DNA from: Brachymonas sp049977365
Lineage (GTDB): Bacteria > Pseudomonadota > Gammaproteobacteria > Burkholderiales > Burkholderiaceae_C
Direction of reading: 5' to 3'
Length of the DNA stretch: 64,000 nt
NCBI RefSeq assembly: GCF_049977365.1
Contig: NZ_JBNGEN010000004.1
Location: 62,001-126,000 of the forward strand
The notes below the pieces were generated by a model. That model was given only the letters and a program-made list of their open reading frames with translations. It ran no database searches and had not been told where the DNA came from. The position numbers were made by a program, and so were the translations under genes. Below, in pieces: positions 1 to 8,947 of the stretch (positions are counted from its first letter, which is position 1; each line of letters starts with the position of its first letter).

Positions 1-207
1 GCGCTGCCATGCAACCAGCCCGCTTTGCGCAAAATGGCCGTGCAGAGCCTGTCTGACGAAATCGCACAGTTGGATGCGGCCTATGGGGCCCCCCTGTCGC
101 GCCGCTATCTGTCCGTGGACGATGTGCAGGTTCCTGGCGCTGAGCGGCTGCCTTTGGCGGCGTTGGCACAATGGGCGCAGGACATCGTCACGCGCGCGGA
201 GGCTTGA
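1..207 (+). CDS. cas7e: Cas7e (CasC/Cse4), C-terminal fragment
   Basis: This is the 3' end of a coding region that enters from outside the window; codons are open from base 1 and stop with TGA at 205-207. The 68 visible residues contain 'LSRRYLSVDD' and end in an acidic helix. Its position immediately before cas5e, cas6e, cas1 and cas2 fits Cas7e, the backbone subunit that coats crRNA in the type I-E Cascade complex. The call rests mainly on synteny, because the diagnostic N-terminal part is not visible. The expected upstream genes (cas3, cse1, cse2) lie outside the window. The stop is one base from the next start, so translation is probably coupled. Confidence 0.75.
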   Translation, partial: ALPCNQPALRKMAVQSLSDEIAQLDAAYGAPLSRRYLSVDDVQVPGAERLPLAALAQWAQDIVTRAEA

Positions 208-208
208 A

Positions 209-949
209 ATGGTTCGCCATCTGATGCTGCGCCTTGCATCGCCGCTGATTGCATTTGGCGGCGAGACCATCGACAACCATGGTGTCATCCGTGATTTTCC
301 TGCGCTGTCGATGCTGACTGGACTGATCGCCAATGCGCTGGGCTGGGACCGAGGGCAGGATCAGTTGCACAACCGCCTGCAGCAGCGGCTGCGCATGGGG
401 ACGGTGCTGCAACCCATGGTCCTGCGTGGCGGAACAGTCGAGGCACGGCGACTCGTGGACTTCCAGACCGCAGAATTGGGCGCTGCCGACAGGGGCTGGA
501 CCACTTGGGGCCAGCCGGAGGAGCGTCGCGGCGGGATCGGCTCGTATGCCGGTCCACACCTGCGCTATCGGCACTACCACGCCGAACTGACGGCCTGGGT
601 CGCATTGCACCTGGACCCCGCCGACGAGGCACCAACGCTGGAGCAGGTTGCTGCAGCGCTGGATCGGCCGGTGCGTCCCCTGTTCATCGGTCGCAAGCCC
701 TGTTTGCCCACGGGACGCCTCGTCGCAGGCTGGCAGGATGCAGAGCATGTGCTGGGGGCCTTGCAAGCCTGGACACAACACTTGCCAGCCCATGGAGCGG
801 GTTGGCGTGCGCAGTGGCCCGACGGCCAGGGCAGCCTGCCAGTGGATCGCCGCAGCGACCTGTGCGATGAGCGCAACTGGACCAGCGGACTGCACGGTGG
901 CTGGCGGCCGGTGCGGGAAGGGCTGCTGCAGGCGAGGGGAGCAGCATGA
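209..949 (+). CDS. cas5e: Cas5e (CasD), Cascade subunit
   Basis: A 246-residue protein. It starts MVRHLMLRLASPLIAFGG, which is the Cas5 pattern of a first beta strand followed by a proline/glycine turn ('LRLASPLIAFG'), and it continues with 'IDNHGVIRDFPALSMLTG', a segment typical of type I-E Cas5. Cas5e holds the 5' handle of the crRNA in Cascade. I chose ATG 209 over in-frame upstream codons because it follows the cas7e stop (205-207) directly and begins exactly at the conserved fold; earlier codons would run through cas7e. The stop TGA overlaps the cas6e start as ATGA (946-949). Confidence 0.9.
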   Translation: MVRHLMLRLASPLIAFGGETIDNHGVIRDFPALSMLTGLIANALGWDRGQDQLHNRLQQRLRMGTVLQPMVLRGGTVEARRLVDFQTAELGAADRGWTTWGQPEERRGGIGSYAGPHLRYRHYHAELTAWVALHLDPADEAPTLEQVAAALDRPVRPLFIGRKPCLPTGRLVAGWQDAEHVLGALQAWTQHLPAHGAGWRAQWPDGQGSLPVDRRSDLCDERNWTSGLHGGWRPVREGLLQARGAA

Positions 950-1713
950 GCGAACCGTCTCTGTACCTGCTGCACACGCAGCCCGATGTGCGGTTGCTGG
1001 CTGCCTGGGTGGCGCGCTACCACGCACGCCATGAATGGCAACCCTCGGATCTTGGGGATGCCCTGCATGGCCTGCTGCGCGCAGCCTTCGGGGAGGCTGC
1101 GCCGCAACCCTTTCGTTACCTGGACGAACGCCAGGGTCTGCTGGCCTACACCGCGCTGAATGCCGATGCCATGCGCGCACAGGTGGCGCTGGCCGATCCT
1201 CTGGCCGCGCAGACCCTGGGGTTGGGTGCCAATGGTCAGCATGATGGCTACCGCCTGCGGCCCTTTCCGACCCAATGGGCACCGGGGCAGATGTTGGGGT
1301 TCGAGGTGCGCGTGCGTCCCACGGTACGAGCTGACAAGGGGGAGCGGGACGCCTTCTTGCATGCGGTGGAGCGAGCGAACGGCGCACCTTTGCAGCGCGA
1401 GGCAGTGTACGTGCAATGGTTGCGCGAGCACTTGGCGCTGCGCGAGGGAACTGCGCGTGAAGACTGGCAGGGAGCTGTCGAGCTGATGGACGATGTGCAC
1501 CTCGCAGGCTTCCAGCGGCAGCAGGTGGTGCGGCGTACCCAGGCTGTGGGCAGCGCGCTGCGGCGTGGGTGCGTGATCGACGGACCGGATGCGCTGCTCA
1601 AGGGGCATCTGCGCGTGCGCGATTCCGCCGCCTTTGCGAAACTGCTGACCCGTGGCGTCGGAAGGCACCGTGCATTCGGCTTTGGCATGCTGTTGCTGAG
1701 CCGGGCGAATTGA
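946..1713 (+). CDS. cas6e: Cas6e (CasE), crRNA-processing endonuclease
   Basis: A 255-residue protein. The C-terminal 'GVGRHRAFGFGMLLL' (about residues 235-250) is the glycine-rich loop of Cas6 RAMP proteins. A histidine in 'ALHGLLRAAFG' (about residues 39-49) lies where the catalytic His of E. coli Cas6e is found. The enzyme cuts the repeat hairpin, CCCCGC-ACAC-GCGGGG, on its 3' side to give crRNAs with an ATAGGCC(N) 5' handle; this product is inferred from the E. coli system. The N-terminus is divergent and the protein is longer than E. coli Cas6e (199). It overlaps cas5e by four bases. Confidence 0.88.
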   Translation: MSEPSLYLLHTQPDVRLLAAWVARYHARHEWQPSDLGDALHGLLRAAFGEAAPQPFRYLDERQGLLAYTALNADAMRAQVALADPLAAQTLGLGANGQHDGYRLRPFPTQWAPGQMLGFEVRVRPTVRADKGERDAFLHAVERANGAPLQREAVYVQWLREHLALREGTAREDWQGAVELMDDVHLAGFQRQQVVRRTQAVGSALRRGCVIDGPDALLKGHLRVRDSAAFAKLLTRGVGRHRAFGFGMLLLSRAN

Positions 1714-1722
1714 GGAGCGGGG

Positions 1723-2637
1723 GTGCTCAAGGGCAGACTGGGGCTGGAAAGAACGCGCATCCCGCATGCGGATCGTCACGGTCTGCTGTGGCTGTCGCGT
1801 GGAGAGCTGTGCGTGATCGACGGGTGCCTCCATTTTCTGCGTGGGCGTGATAGTCCGACGCCTGGCATCGACCAGATCCCCCATCAGGCCGTGTCCATGA
1901 TCCTGCTCGGGCCAGGCAGCAGTGTGACGCATGATGCGCTGCGCCTCTTGGCACGCCACGGCACACTGCTTGCCGCTGTGGGCGAGGATGGCGTGCGCAG
2001 CTACACGGCGCCGCCACTATTGCCAGACCGTTCCGATGTGGCGCGGCGCCAAGCAGAGCTGTGGGGCAACCCGCGCCGGCGCATGAGCGTGGCGCGCCAT
2101 ATGTACGCCCTGCGACTGGGCGAGGTACTGCCTCACCACGACCTGGATACGCTGCGCGGCATCGAAGGTTCGCGCGTCAAGAATTTCTACAAGCTGATGG
2201 CCGAAAAGCACGGCATCCAGTGGAAAGGCCGAAACTACGACCGAGCACATCCCGATGCGGCCGATCTGCCGAATCAGGCCATCAACCATGCGGCAACGGC
2301 GGTACAGGCGGCTGCAGCCATCGCAGTGCAGTCTTTGGCAGCATTGCCACCATTGGGCTTCATCCACGAGGACTCGGGCCAGTCCTTTGTGCTGGACATC
2401 GCCGACCTGTTCCGCGACACGATCACCATGCAGATCGCGTTCACCGCAGCCAAGCGTGCACAACAGGTGGATGAGACAGTGGATCGGCTGGTGCGGCGCG
2501 AGGCTGCAGCGGTGTTTCGCAAGCAGCAGGTGATTGGCAGCATGATTGACAGCATCAAGACCGTGCTGCGCATGGACGAGTTGGAAAGCGAGGTGAAGAG
2601 TGGCACTGATGATGATTGTGATCCGCGACGTACCTGA
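1723..2637 (+). CDS. cas1: Cas1, type I-E CRISPR integrase
   Basis: A 304-residue protein that begins with GTG at 1723, preceded by the ribosome-binding sequence GAGGAGCGGGG. Type I-E Cas1 motifs are clear: 'IPHADRHGLLWLSRGELCV' near the N-terminus, 'LRGIEGSRVKNFY' carrying the metal-binding Glu, and 'GFIHEDSGQSFVLDIADLF' carrying the His and Asp of the active site. Cas1 and Cas2 form the complex that inserts new spacers at the leader end of the array. The 3' end overlaps cas2 by 38 bases, so the two are probably co-translated. Confidence 0.97.
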   Translation: MLKGRLGLERTRIPHADRHGLLWLSRGELCVIDGCLHFLRGRDSPTPGIDQIPHQAVSMILLGPGSSVTHDALRLLARHGTLLAAVGEDGVRSYTAPPLLPDRSDVARRQAELWGNPRRRMSVARHMYALRLGEVLPHHDLDTLRGIEGSRVKNFYKLMAEKHGIQWKGRNYDRAHPDAADLPNQAINHAATAVQAAAAIAVQSLAALPPLGFIHEDSGQSFVLDIADLFRDTITMQIAFTAAKRAQQVDETVDRLVRREAAAVFRKQQVIGSMIDSIKTVLRMDELESEVKSGTDDDCDPRRT

Positions 2638-2905
2638 CCGGTTTCACGGCTTCCTGTCATCCGTGATGCTGGAGGTCTCGCCCAACGTATTTGTGTCGCC
2701 GCATATGAATCCCGGTGTACGTGCGCGCGTGTGGGAAGTAATGAGCGACTGGCACGGGCATGAGAGGCAAGGCAGTCTGGTGATGGTGTGGCGCGACTTG
2801 AATGCCACCGGCGGAGTCGGCATCGCCAATCTGGGCGATCCACCCCGAGAATTGGTAGAGATGGATGGCATGTGGCTGGTCAGGCGACGCCTGACCATGT
2901 CTTGA
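2600..2905 (+). CDS. cas2: Cas2, type I-E (CasB/Cas2e type)
   Basis: A 101-residue protein. 'MIVIRDVPDRFHGFLS' and 'LEVSPNVFVSPHMNPGVR' match the short E. coli-type Cas2e fold, and 'GSLVMVWRD' is the central strand. Cas2 is the structural partner of Cas1 during spacer capture. GTG 2600 has GAGG at 2589-2593 at good spacing; ATG 2609 or 2612 would also keep the fold, so the start is uncertain by 3-4 codons. The gene ends 67 bases before the first CRISPR repeat, the normal arrangement in type I-E loci. Confidence 0.95.
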   Translation: MALMMIVIRDVPDRFHGFLSSVMLEVSPNVFVSPHMNPGVRARVWEVMSDWHGHERQGSLVMVWRDLNATGGVGIANLGDPPRELVEMDGMWLVRRRLTMS

Positions 2906-2972
2906 AACGCTCATTAAAATTTCGGATGAGGTGAGAGATTTTCTCTTTTTTCACGTAAGGTTATGAAGGAGA
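2906..2972 (+). promoter_or_regulatory. CRISPR leader (visible part)
   Basis: Sixty-seven bases between the cas2 stop and the first repeat. They are AT-rich compared with both sides, with runs such as TTAAAATTTC and ATTTTCTCTTTTTTCACG. This is the leader side because it adjoins cas2 and because the repeat at the other end is decayed. The functional leader probably includes the 3' end of cas2. No promoter hexamers are convincing, and no clear IHF site is seen by eye. Confidence 0.7.
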
Positions 2973-5900
2973 GGTTGCCCCGCACACGCGGGGATAGGCC
3001 CTGGTATGCCGCGCCGAAGATGTGAAAGACGACGGTTGCCCCGCACACGCGGGGATAGGCCCATAAGCCAGAGCAAGAAGAAGCAGCCAAGGACGGTTGC
3101 CCCGCACACGCGGGGATAGGCCCCGTCTGGAGAAACTGGAATATTCAAGACAGGAGGTTGCCCCGCACACGCGGGGATAGGCCCCTTCAGGATGGATTCA
3201 AAGACCCAGCAGGCACGGTTGCCCCGCACACGCGGGGATAGGCCCTTGGCCGCCAGACTGTGAGGATTGCCCGTCTGGGTTGCCCCGCACACGCGGGGAT
3301 AGGCCGTAGTAGCGCGTCACGTCACACACAATGCGCACGGTTGCCCCGCACACGCGGGGATAGGCCCTACGTCGGCATCGCGCAGAAAGTCAAGCTCCCG
3401 GTTGCCCCGCACACGCGGGGATAGGCCCTTGTCCGACTTCTCGCGCTTGCCCACGTAGCAGGTTGCCCCGCACACGCGGGGATAGGCCCTCCATTGGAAA
3501 AATGGTGCGACATTGCACCGGGGTTGCCCCGCACACGCGGGGATAGGCCCTTCATGGAAACCTCTTCTCAAACGTCCCCCGCGGTTGCCCCGCACACGCG
3601 GGGATAGGCCTTCGTCACAGTCGTGGTAGTGGTACACGAATTCGGTTGCCCCGCACACGCGGGGATAGGCCCCGCTGGAATTTCGCCAAGACCTCTGGCG
3701 TAAGGGTTGCCCCGCACACGCGGGGATAGGCCCCAAGGGTGAGTCGAAGAAGGGGGCCAAAACCAGGTTGCCCCGCACACGCGGGGATAGGCCCGAGGAG
3801 AACCCACTATGAAGATGCAAGTGATCGGTTGCCCCGCACACGCGGGGATAGGCCCCCTTCAGACTCTGCCCCATACACAATAACGACGGTTGCCCCGCAC
3901 ACGCGGGGATAGGCCCCCCCAAGATTGGAAAAGAATTCAAGGCAGAAGGGTTGCCCCGCACACGCGGGGATAGGCCGTAAGGCGTCTCCGCGAAGGGATT
4001 CCCCGGCAGGGTTGCCCCGCACACGCGGGGATAGGCCCCGCAGGCTTGTGGAGAGGATCGCGACGGATTCGGTTGCCCCGCACACGCGGGGATAGGCCCC
4101 CGCATCCCCGAGAATGTCGGCCTTGCGGCAGGGTTGCCCCGCACACGCGGGGATAGGCCCAACACCGCATTGGTTGCCAGAATACACATTAGGGTTGCCC
4201 CGCACACGCGGGGATAGGCCCTGGCGGCGGCTGACGCTCTGCACGATGTAGCGGGTTGCCCCGCACACGCGGGGATAGGCCCCCTGACGCGGCGATTGCC
4301 GAGTGCGTGGGTGCGGTTGCCCCGCACACGCGGGGATAGGCCCATCACCGTGTAGTGCACTCCCTGCCACCACAGGGTTGCCCCGCACACGCGGGGATAG
4401 GCCCGTGCGCCGGCAAGTGTGCTGGATCAGAGTTCCGGTTGCCCCGCACACGCGGGGATAGGCCCCACTTGAGGACGGCTGTATACGTCCTCCGCAGGGT
4501 TGCCCCGCACACGCGGGGATAGGCCCATGAAAGGCGCTGGTATCTGCGCCCAGGTCGTGGTTGCCCCGCACACGCGGGGATAGGCCCTTGGTCTGATACC
4601 CCAGCACTGCCGGCACATAGGTTGCCCCGCACACGCGGGGATAGGCCCTGCTTGCCCTTGTCGCGGCCCTCGGTCTGAACGGTTGCCCCGCACACGCGGG
4701 GATAGGCCCATCTTCGACCGCGAAAGCGTCAAGCGCGGCGTGGTTGCCCCGCACACGCGGGGATAGGCCGCAGGTCCACAAAGAAGGCACACGCCTTGCG
4801 GAGGTTGCCCCGCACACGCGGGGATAGGCCCGCGCCGCCGTGCTGAATTCATCGCCCGCGATCGGTTGCCCCGCACACGCGGGGATAGGCCCCCAGCCTG
4901 CACATGCGCTACGCGCTCGAACGGGGTTGCCCCGCACACGCGGGGATAGGCCCGTTTCGTGGGGCACAGATTCTTCTGGTAACCCGGTTGCCCCGCACAC
5001 GCGGGGATAGGCCGCAGAGCGCGATGTGGCTCCCCTGGTCGGCGAAGGTTGCCCCGCACACGCGGGGATAGGCCCCTCTCCGCTGCTGCGGTGTCCGGTG
5101 CTGTCCTGGTTGCCCCGCACACGCGGGGATAGGCCCCTACATTTTTCCAGGTGCTGTCCGGAATAATGGGTTGCCCCGCACACGCGGGGATAGGCCCCCC
5201 TGAGTAGTCATTGTCGTGATTTGCTGTCCGGTTGCCCCGCACACGCGGGGATAGGCCGCCTGCGACCAACATTCACAGGGTCGGCAGAAGGGTTGCCCCG
5301 CACACGCGGGATAGGCCCGCCTCCCCCGAGATCCTGTACTTCCAGACCAAGGTTGCCCCGCACACGCGGGGATAGGCCCTTCCATGCGCTCGGGCACGAT
5401 CCACCGGCTGCGGTTGCCCCGCACACGCGGGGATAGGCCCGGCCACGCGCACATCGCCGCATCCCTCTCGTGGGTTGCCCCGCACACGCGGGGATAGGCC
5501 CGGCACGGATGTGAAAGCGATTACCCTGCTGGGGGTTGCCCCGCACACGCGGGGATAGGCCCACGCCCAAAAAGAAAGGCCCCAAGTCCGCCAAGGTTGC
5601 CCCGCACACGCGGGGATAGGCCCGCAGCTTGTCATCCTGTACCCCCACTTCTGCAGGTTGCCCCGCACACGCGGGGATAGGCCGAGGAGCCGATTTCCCC
5701 TTCCTTGAGCCGCTGCGGTTGCCCCGCACACGCGGGGATAGGCCCGCACATGATGCGCGTCAACCCTGACATGTACGGGTTGCCCCGCACACGCGGGGAT
5801 AGGCCCCAGACCGACATTCAGCGCGATAGCGACACTCCGGTTGCCCCGCACACGCGGGGATAGGCCCGGAAATCCGATCACCCTCACCGTGCTGGGCAAG

Positions 5901-6417
5901 GTTGCCCCGCACACGCGGGGATAGGCCCTCCGGCGATGAAACAGGCTTACGAAGGCGTGAGGTTGCCCCGCACACGCGGGGATAGGCCCTGCCGCTTTGA
6001 TCTACATCCCCCGCGCAATCGGGTTGCCCCGCACACGCGGGGATAGGCCCTCCGCAATCTCGGCAAGCGTGGGCTGCACTGAGGTTGCCCCGCACACGCG
6101 GGGATAGGCCCATGTCCAGCACGCCGGCCCCTGCCTCCGGAAAGGTTGCCCCGCACACGCGGGGATAGGCCCTCCGGCGATGAAACAGGCTTACGAAGGC
6201 GTGAGGTTGCCCCGCACACGCGGGGATAGGCCCAATCCGACGCCGGGCCGCTGGTACCTGCGGCAGGTTGCCCCGCACACGCGGGGATAGGCCCTGCAGC
6301 GTGCTGCACTGGGTGCTTCGAATCCAGGTTGCCCCGCACACGCGGGGATAGGCCCCAGGTGGGCTTCGGCATCATGTCTGCCTATCAGGTTGCCCCGCAC
6401 ACATGGGGATATAGGCC
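2973..6417 (+). CRISPR. Type I-E CRISPR array, 57 repeats and 56 spacers
   Basis: The repeat unit has 28 invariant bases, GGTTG + CCCCGCACACGCGGGG + ATAGGCC, with a CCCCGC/GCGGGG hairpin and ACAC loop, plus a 29th base that is C in 49 of 56 cases, G in six and T in one. The period is 61 nt from 2973 to 5230 without exception (38 repeats). Repeat 39 (5291-5317) lacks one G of the GGGG run; spacing then returns to 61 nt to repeat 57 at 6388-6417, which is degenerate (ATGGGGATAT in place of GCGGGGAT). The repeat orientation matches E. coli I-E arrays read from the leader, so transcription is on the plus strand. Spacers at 5928-5960 and 6172-6204 are identical. Confidence 0.99.
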
Positions 6418-6819
6418 CTGCTCAAGCGCACTGGTCTTCATGCGATCCATGTCCACGGCACCAAAGTGGGCTTCATCCTGCTGCTCCGCCCCGAAGTGCA
6501 CATCACCGGCATGCGCTTTTTTCCACCAGGAAAGGTCTTCTCGGTTAGAATTTTCTTGCGCCCCCGTTGTAGGGCGGCCTGCCCGGGGAATTGGACCCCG
6601 GCGCGCCGCAACACATCGGGGGCGTTTTTCGTGTCCACGTACAGCAGGCCAGCTGCTGGCTGCGAGGTATCCAGGAGCTGGGATATTGCCATTTGTCTTG
6701 GCATATACCGTCATCAACAAGCTCTCCGCAGGCACAGCTGGTGCTGGCTTGGAGCCAACGGGATTCGAATTCGGCTCCACGACCAACATCACAGGATGCA
6801 CAATTAGCGTTTCCGTAGC
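6418..6819. other. Gene-free stretch between the array and an orphan repeat
   Basis: About 400 bases beyond the last repeat without a recognisable gene. Open frames on both strands are short and none carries a known motif. There are GC-rich palindromic patches, for example around 6566-6610, and a GGAGCC...GGCTCC inverted repeat at about 6751-6778. The latter contains TTCGAAT, which resembles a tRNA T-loop, but no cloverleaf can be built. No internal 28-nt repeat copies remain. It may be decayed array or the remains of an older insertion. Confidence 0.5.
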
Positions 6820-6847
6820 GGTTGCCCCGCCCGCGCGGGGATGGGCT
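6820..6847 (+). repeat. Orphan, diverged CRISPR repeat
   Basis: This 28-base segment matches the array repeat at 24 of 28 positions. It differs at repeat positions 12 (A to C), 14 (A to G), 24 (A to G) and 28 (C to T), and keeps the CCCCGC/GCGGGG stem. It is 403 bases from the last array repeat, in the same orientation, and ends 8 bases from the glmS stop codon. It may be the old trailer repeat of a once longer array, or a repeat-derived hairpin retained at the glmS 3' end. No U-rich tract follows on either strand, so it is not a standard terminator. Confidence 0.85.
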
Positions 6848-6855
6848 TGTCAGCC

Positions 6856-8718
6856 TCACTCCACCGTCACGCTCTTGGCCAGGTTGCGGGGTTTGTCGAC
6901 GTCGGTGCCTTTGGCGCAGGCGGTGTGGTAGGCCAGGAGCTGCAGGGGGACGACGTGGAGGATGGGGCTCAGGGGGCCGTAGTGTTCGGGCATGCGGATG
7001 GCGTGGATGCCTTCCTCGCTGTGGATGTTGCTGTCGGCATCGGCGAGGACGTAGAGTTCGCCGCCACGGGCGCGCACTTCCTGCATGTTGCTCTTGAGCT
7101 TGTCGATGAGTTCGTCGTTGGGGGCAACGACGACCACGGGCATGTCCTTGGTGACGAGGGCGAGAGGGCCGTGCTTGAGTTCGCCGGCGGGGTAGGCTTC
7201 TGCGTGGATGTAGCTGATTTCCTTGAGCTTGAGGGCGCCTTCCAGTGCGATGGGGTAGTGCAGGCCGCGGCCGAGGAAGAGGGCGTTGTCCTTCTTGGCA
7301 AAGGTTTCGGACCACTGGATGATCTGCGGCTCCAGCGCGAGCACGGCCTGCAGGGCCATGGGCAGGTGGCGCATGTGCTGGAGGTAGTCTTCCTGGTGGG
7401 CGTCGTCGACGGTGCCCTTGACGCGTCCGAGTGCCACGGTGAGCAGGAACAGGCCGGCGAGCTGGGTGGTGAAGGCCTTGGTGGAGGCGACTCCGATCTC
7501 GACGCCGGCGCGGGTGATGTAGGCCAGCTGGCATTCGCGCACCATGGCGCTGGTGGCGACGTTGCAGATGGTGAGGGTGTGGGGCATGCCCAGGTGCTGG
7601 GCGTGGCGCAGGGCGGCGAGGGTGTCGGCGGTTTCGCCGCTCTGGCTGATGGTGACCACGAGCGTGCGCGGATCGGGGACGCTGGTGCGGTAGCGGTATT
7701 CGCTGGCGATTTCGACGTCGCAGGGCACGTGGGCGATGGCTTCGAGCCAGTACTTGGCGGTGCAGCCGCTGTAGTAGCTGGTGCCGCAGGCAAGGATGAG
7801 CACGCGGTCGATTTCGGTGAAGACGGTGCGTGCGTCCTTGCCGAAGAGTTCGGGCACGATGGCCTGTACGCCTTCGAGGGTGTCGCCCAGGGCGCGGGGC
7901 TGCTCGAAGATTTCCTTCTGCATGAAGTGGCGGTAGGGGCCCAGCTCGGCCGCGCCGCTGTGGGCGTGCACGGTCTTGACGGGGCGGTCCTGCGGGCCGA
8001 GGCGCTGGCCGGCGTTTTCGATCCAGTACTTGCCGATCTGCAGGTCGACCACATCGCCTTCTTCGAGGTAGATGATCTGGTCGGTGACGCCTGCCAGGGC
8101 CATGGCGTCGCTGGCGAGGTAGTGGGCGCCGTCCTGCCCCACGCCCATGATGAGGGGGGAGCCCGCACGGCCGCCGATGACGCGGTGCGGCTCGTCGCGG
8201 CACATCACCGCCACGGCATAGGCGCCGTGCAGCTGGGCCAGGGCGGCCTGCACGGCGGCAAAGAGATCGCCGGTGTAGAGGGAGTCCACCAGGTGCGCGA
8301 TGACTTCGGTGTCGGTCTGGCTGGCGAACTGGTAGCCCTTGGCCTGAAGCTGCTGGCGCAGGAGCTCGTAGTTCTCGATGATGCCGTTGTGCACCACGGC
8401 GATGTGGCCGGGGCGCTGCTCCGGGTTGGCGGGCGGCACGCCGGGGCCGTAGCTGAAGTGTGGGTGTGCGTTGTAGACGGCAGGGGCGCCGTGGGTGGCC
8501 CAGCGGGTATGGGCGATGCCGGTGTGACCGGTGAGATGCTCGTGCTCGACCTGCGTGGCCAGCTCGGCCACGCGCGACGTGCTGCGGGCGCGCTGCAGGC
8601 CCTGGTTCCAGACGGCGACGCCGCAGGAGTCATAGCCCCGGTATTCGAGGCGCTGCAGGCCCTGCACCAGGAGGGGAACGACGTTGGAGGTGGCGACTGC
8701 GCCGACGATACCGCACAT
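6856..8718 (-). CDS. glmS: Glutamine--fructose-6-phosphate aminotransferase GlmS
   Basis: A 620-residue enzyme that makes glucosamine-6-phosphate from fructose-6-phosphate and glutamine, the first step of UDP-GlcNAc and cell-wall synthesis. The start at 8718 gives MCGIVGAVAT, placing the nucleophilic Cys directly after Met as the N-terminal glutaminase requires; longer upstream frames would bury it. 'RWATHG' and 'SQTDTEVIAHL' belong to the glutaminase domain. Two SIS sugar-isomerase domains follow (about residues 290-600, with 'GRGLHYPIALEGALKLKEIS'). The C-terminus 'NLAKSVTVE' is the family's canonical end. It is convergent with the CRISPR array and divergent from the Lrp gene. Confidence 0.98.
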   Translation of the reverse strand: MCGIVGAVATSNVVPLLVQGLQRLEYRGYDSCGVAVWNQGLQRARSTSRVAELATQVEHEHLTGHTGIAHTRWATHGAPAVYNAHPHFSYGPGVPPANPEQRPGHIAVVHNGIIENYELLRQQLQAKGYQFASQTDTEVIAHLVDSLYTGDLFAAVQAALAQLHGAYAVAVMCRDEPHRVIGGRAGSPLIMGVGQDGAHYLASDAMALAGVTDQIIYLEEGDVVDLQIGKYWIENAGQRLGPQDRPVKTVHAHSGAAELGPYRHFMQKEIFEQPRALGDTLEGVQAIVPELFGKDARTVFTEIDRVLILACGTSYYSGCTAKYWLEAIAHVPCDVEIASEYRYRTSVPDPRTLVVTISQSGETADTLAALRHAQHLGMPHTLTICNVATSAMVRECQLAYITRAGVEIGVASTKAFTTQLAGLFLLTVALGRVKGTVDDAHQEDYLQHMRHLPMALQAVLALEPQIIQWSETFAKKDNALFLGRGLHYPIALEGALKLKEISYIHAEAYPAGELKHGPLALVTKDMPVVVVAPNDELIDKLKSNMQEVRARGGELYVLADADSNIHSEEGIHAIRMPEHYGPLSPILHVVPLQLLAYHTACAKGTDVDKPRNLAKSVTVE

Positions 8719-8947
8719 GGAAATGCTCCCGAAAGGAGAGAAAAAAGGAGAGGGGCAGGGGGCGAGGCCCCCAGGGCAGGAACGGGAACGGGCTCCACAG
8801 GCTGTGCACCTCCGCTGTCTTGGCATCATACGGGGAGGTGGTGGAAATGAAATTTCAAAAACAAAGACTGTGTGGAATAATAAATTTCATGGTGCATTGC
8901 GAAAAATAATATTTCACATGAGTCGATGTTTATGAGCTTTTATTGCC
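8719..8947. promoter_or_regulatory. glmS / Lrp-family divergent control region with TTTCA boxes
   Basis: Divergent intergenic region. The part nearest the regulator (about 8840-8945) is far more AT-rich than its surroundings. It holds a perfect palindrome TGAAATTTCA at 8848-8857 and two related boxes, AAATTTCAT near 8882 and ATATTTCAC near 8910, about 30 bases apart. Such phased AT-rich half-sites are typical of Lrp/AsnC operators. Autoregulation by the adjacent gene is an inference; no promoter hexamers are assigned with confidence. Confidence 0.45.

Noticed and set aside
2951..6400. Many minus-strand open frames with repeated Ser-Pro-Arg-Val-Arg-Gly-Asn patterns
   Set aside because: They are translations of the CRISPR repeats, whose 61-base period lets frames run long; they are not genes.
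6729..6800. tRNA-like TTCGAAT segment with flanking GGAGCC/GGCTCC
   Set aside because: No acceptor, D or anticodon arm can be paired on either strand, and the T-arm stem does not form; not a tRNA.
6841..8850. Long plus-strand open frame opposite glmS
   Set aside because: Antisense shadow of a GC-rich gene; composition and motifs are those of reversed glmS codons.
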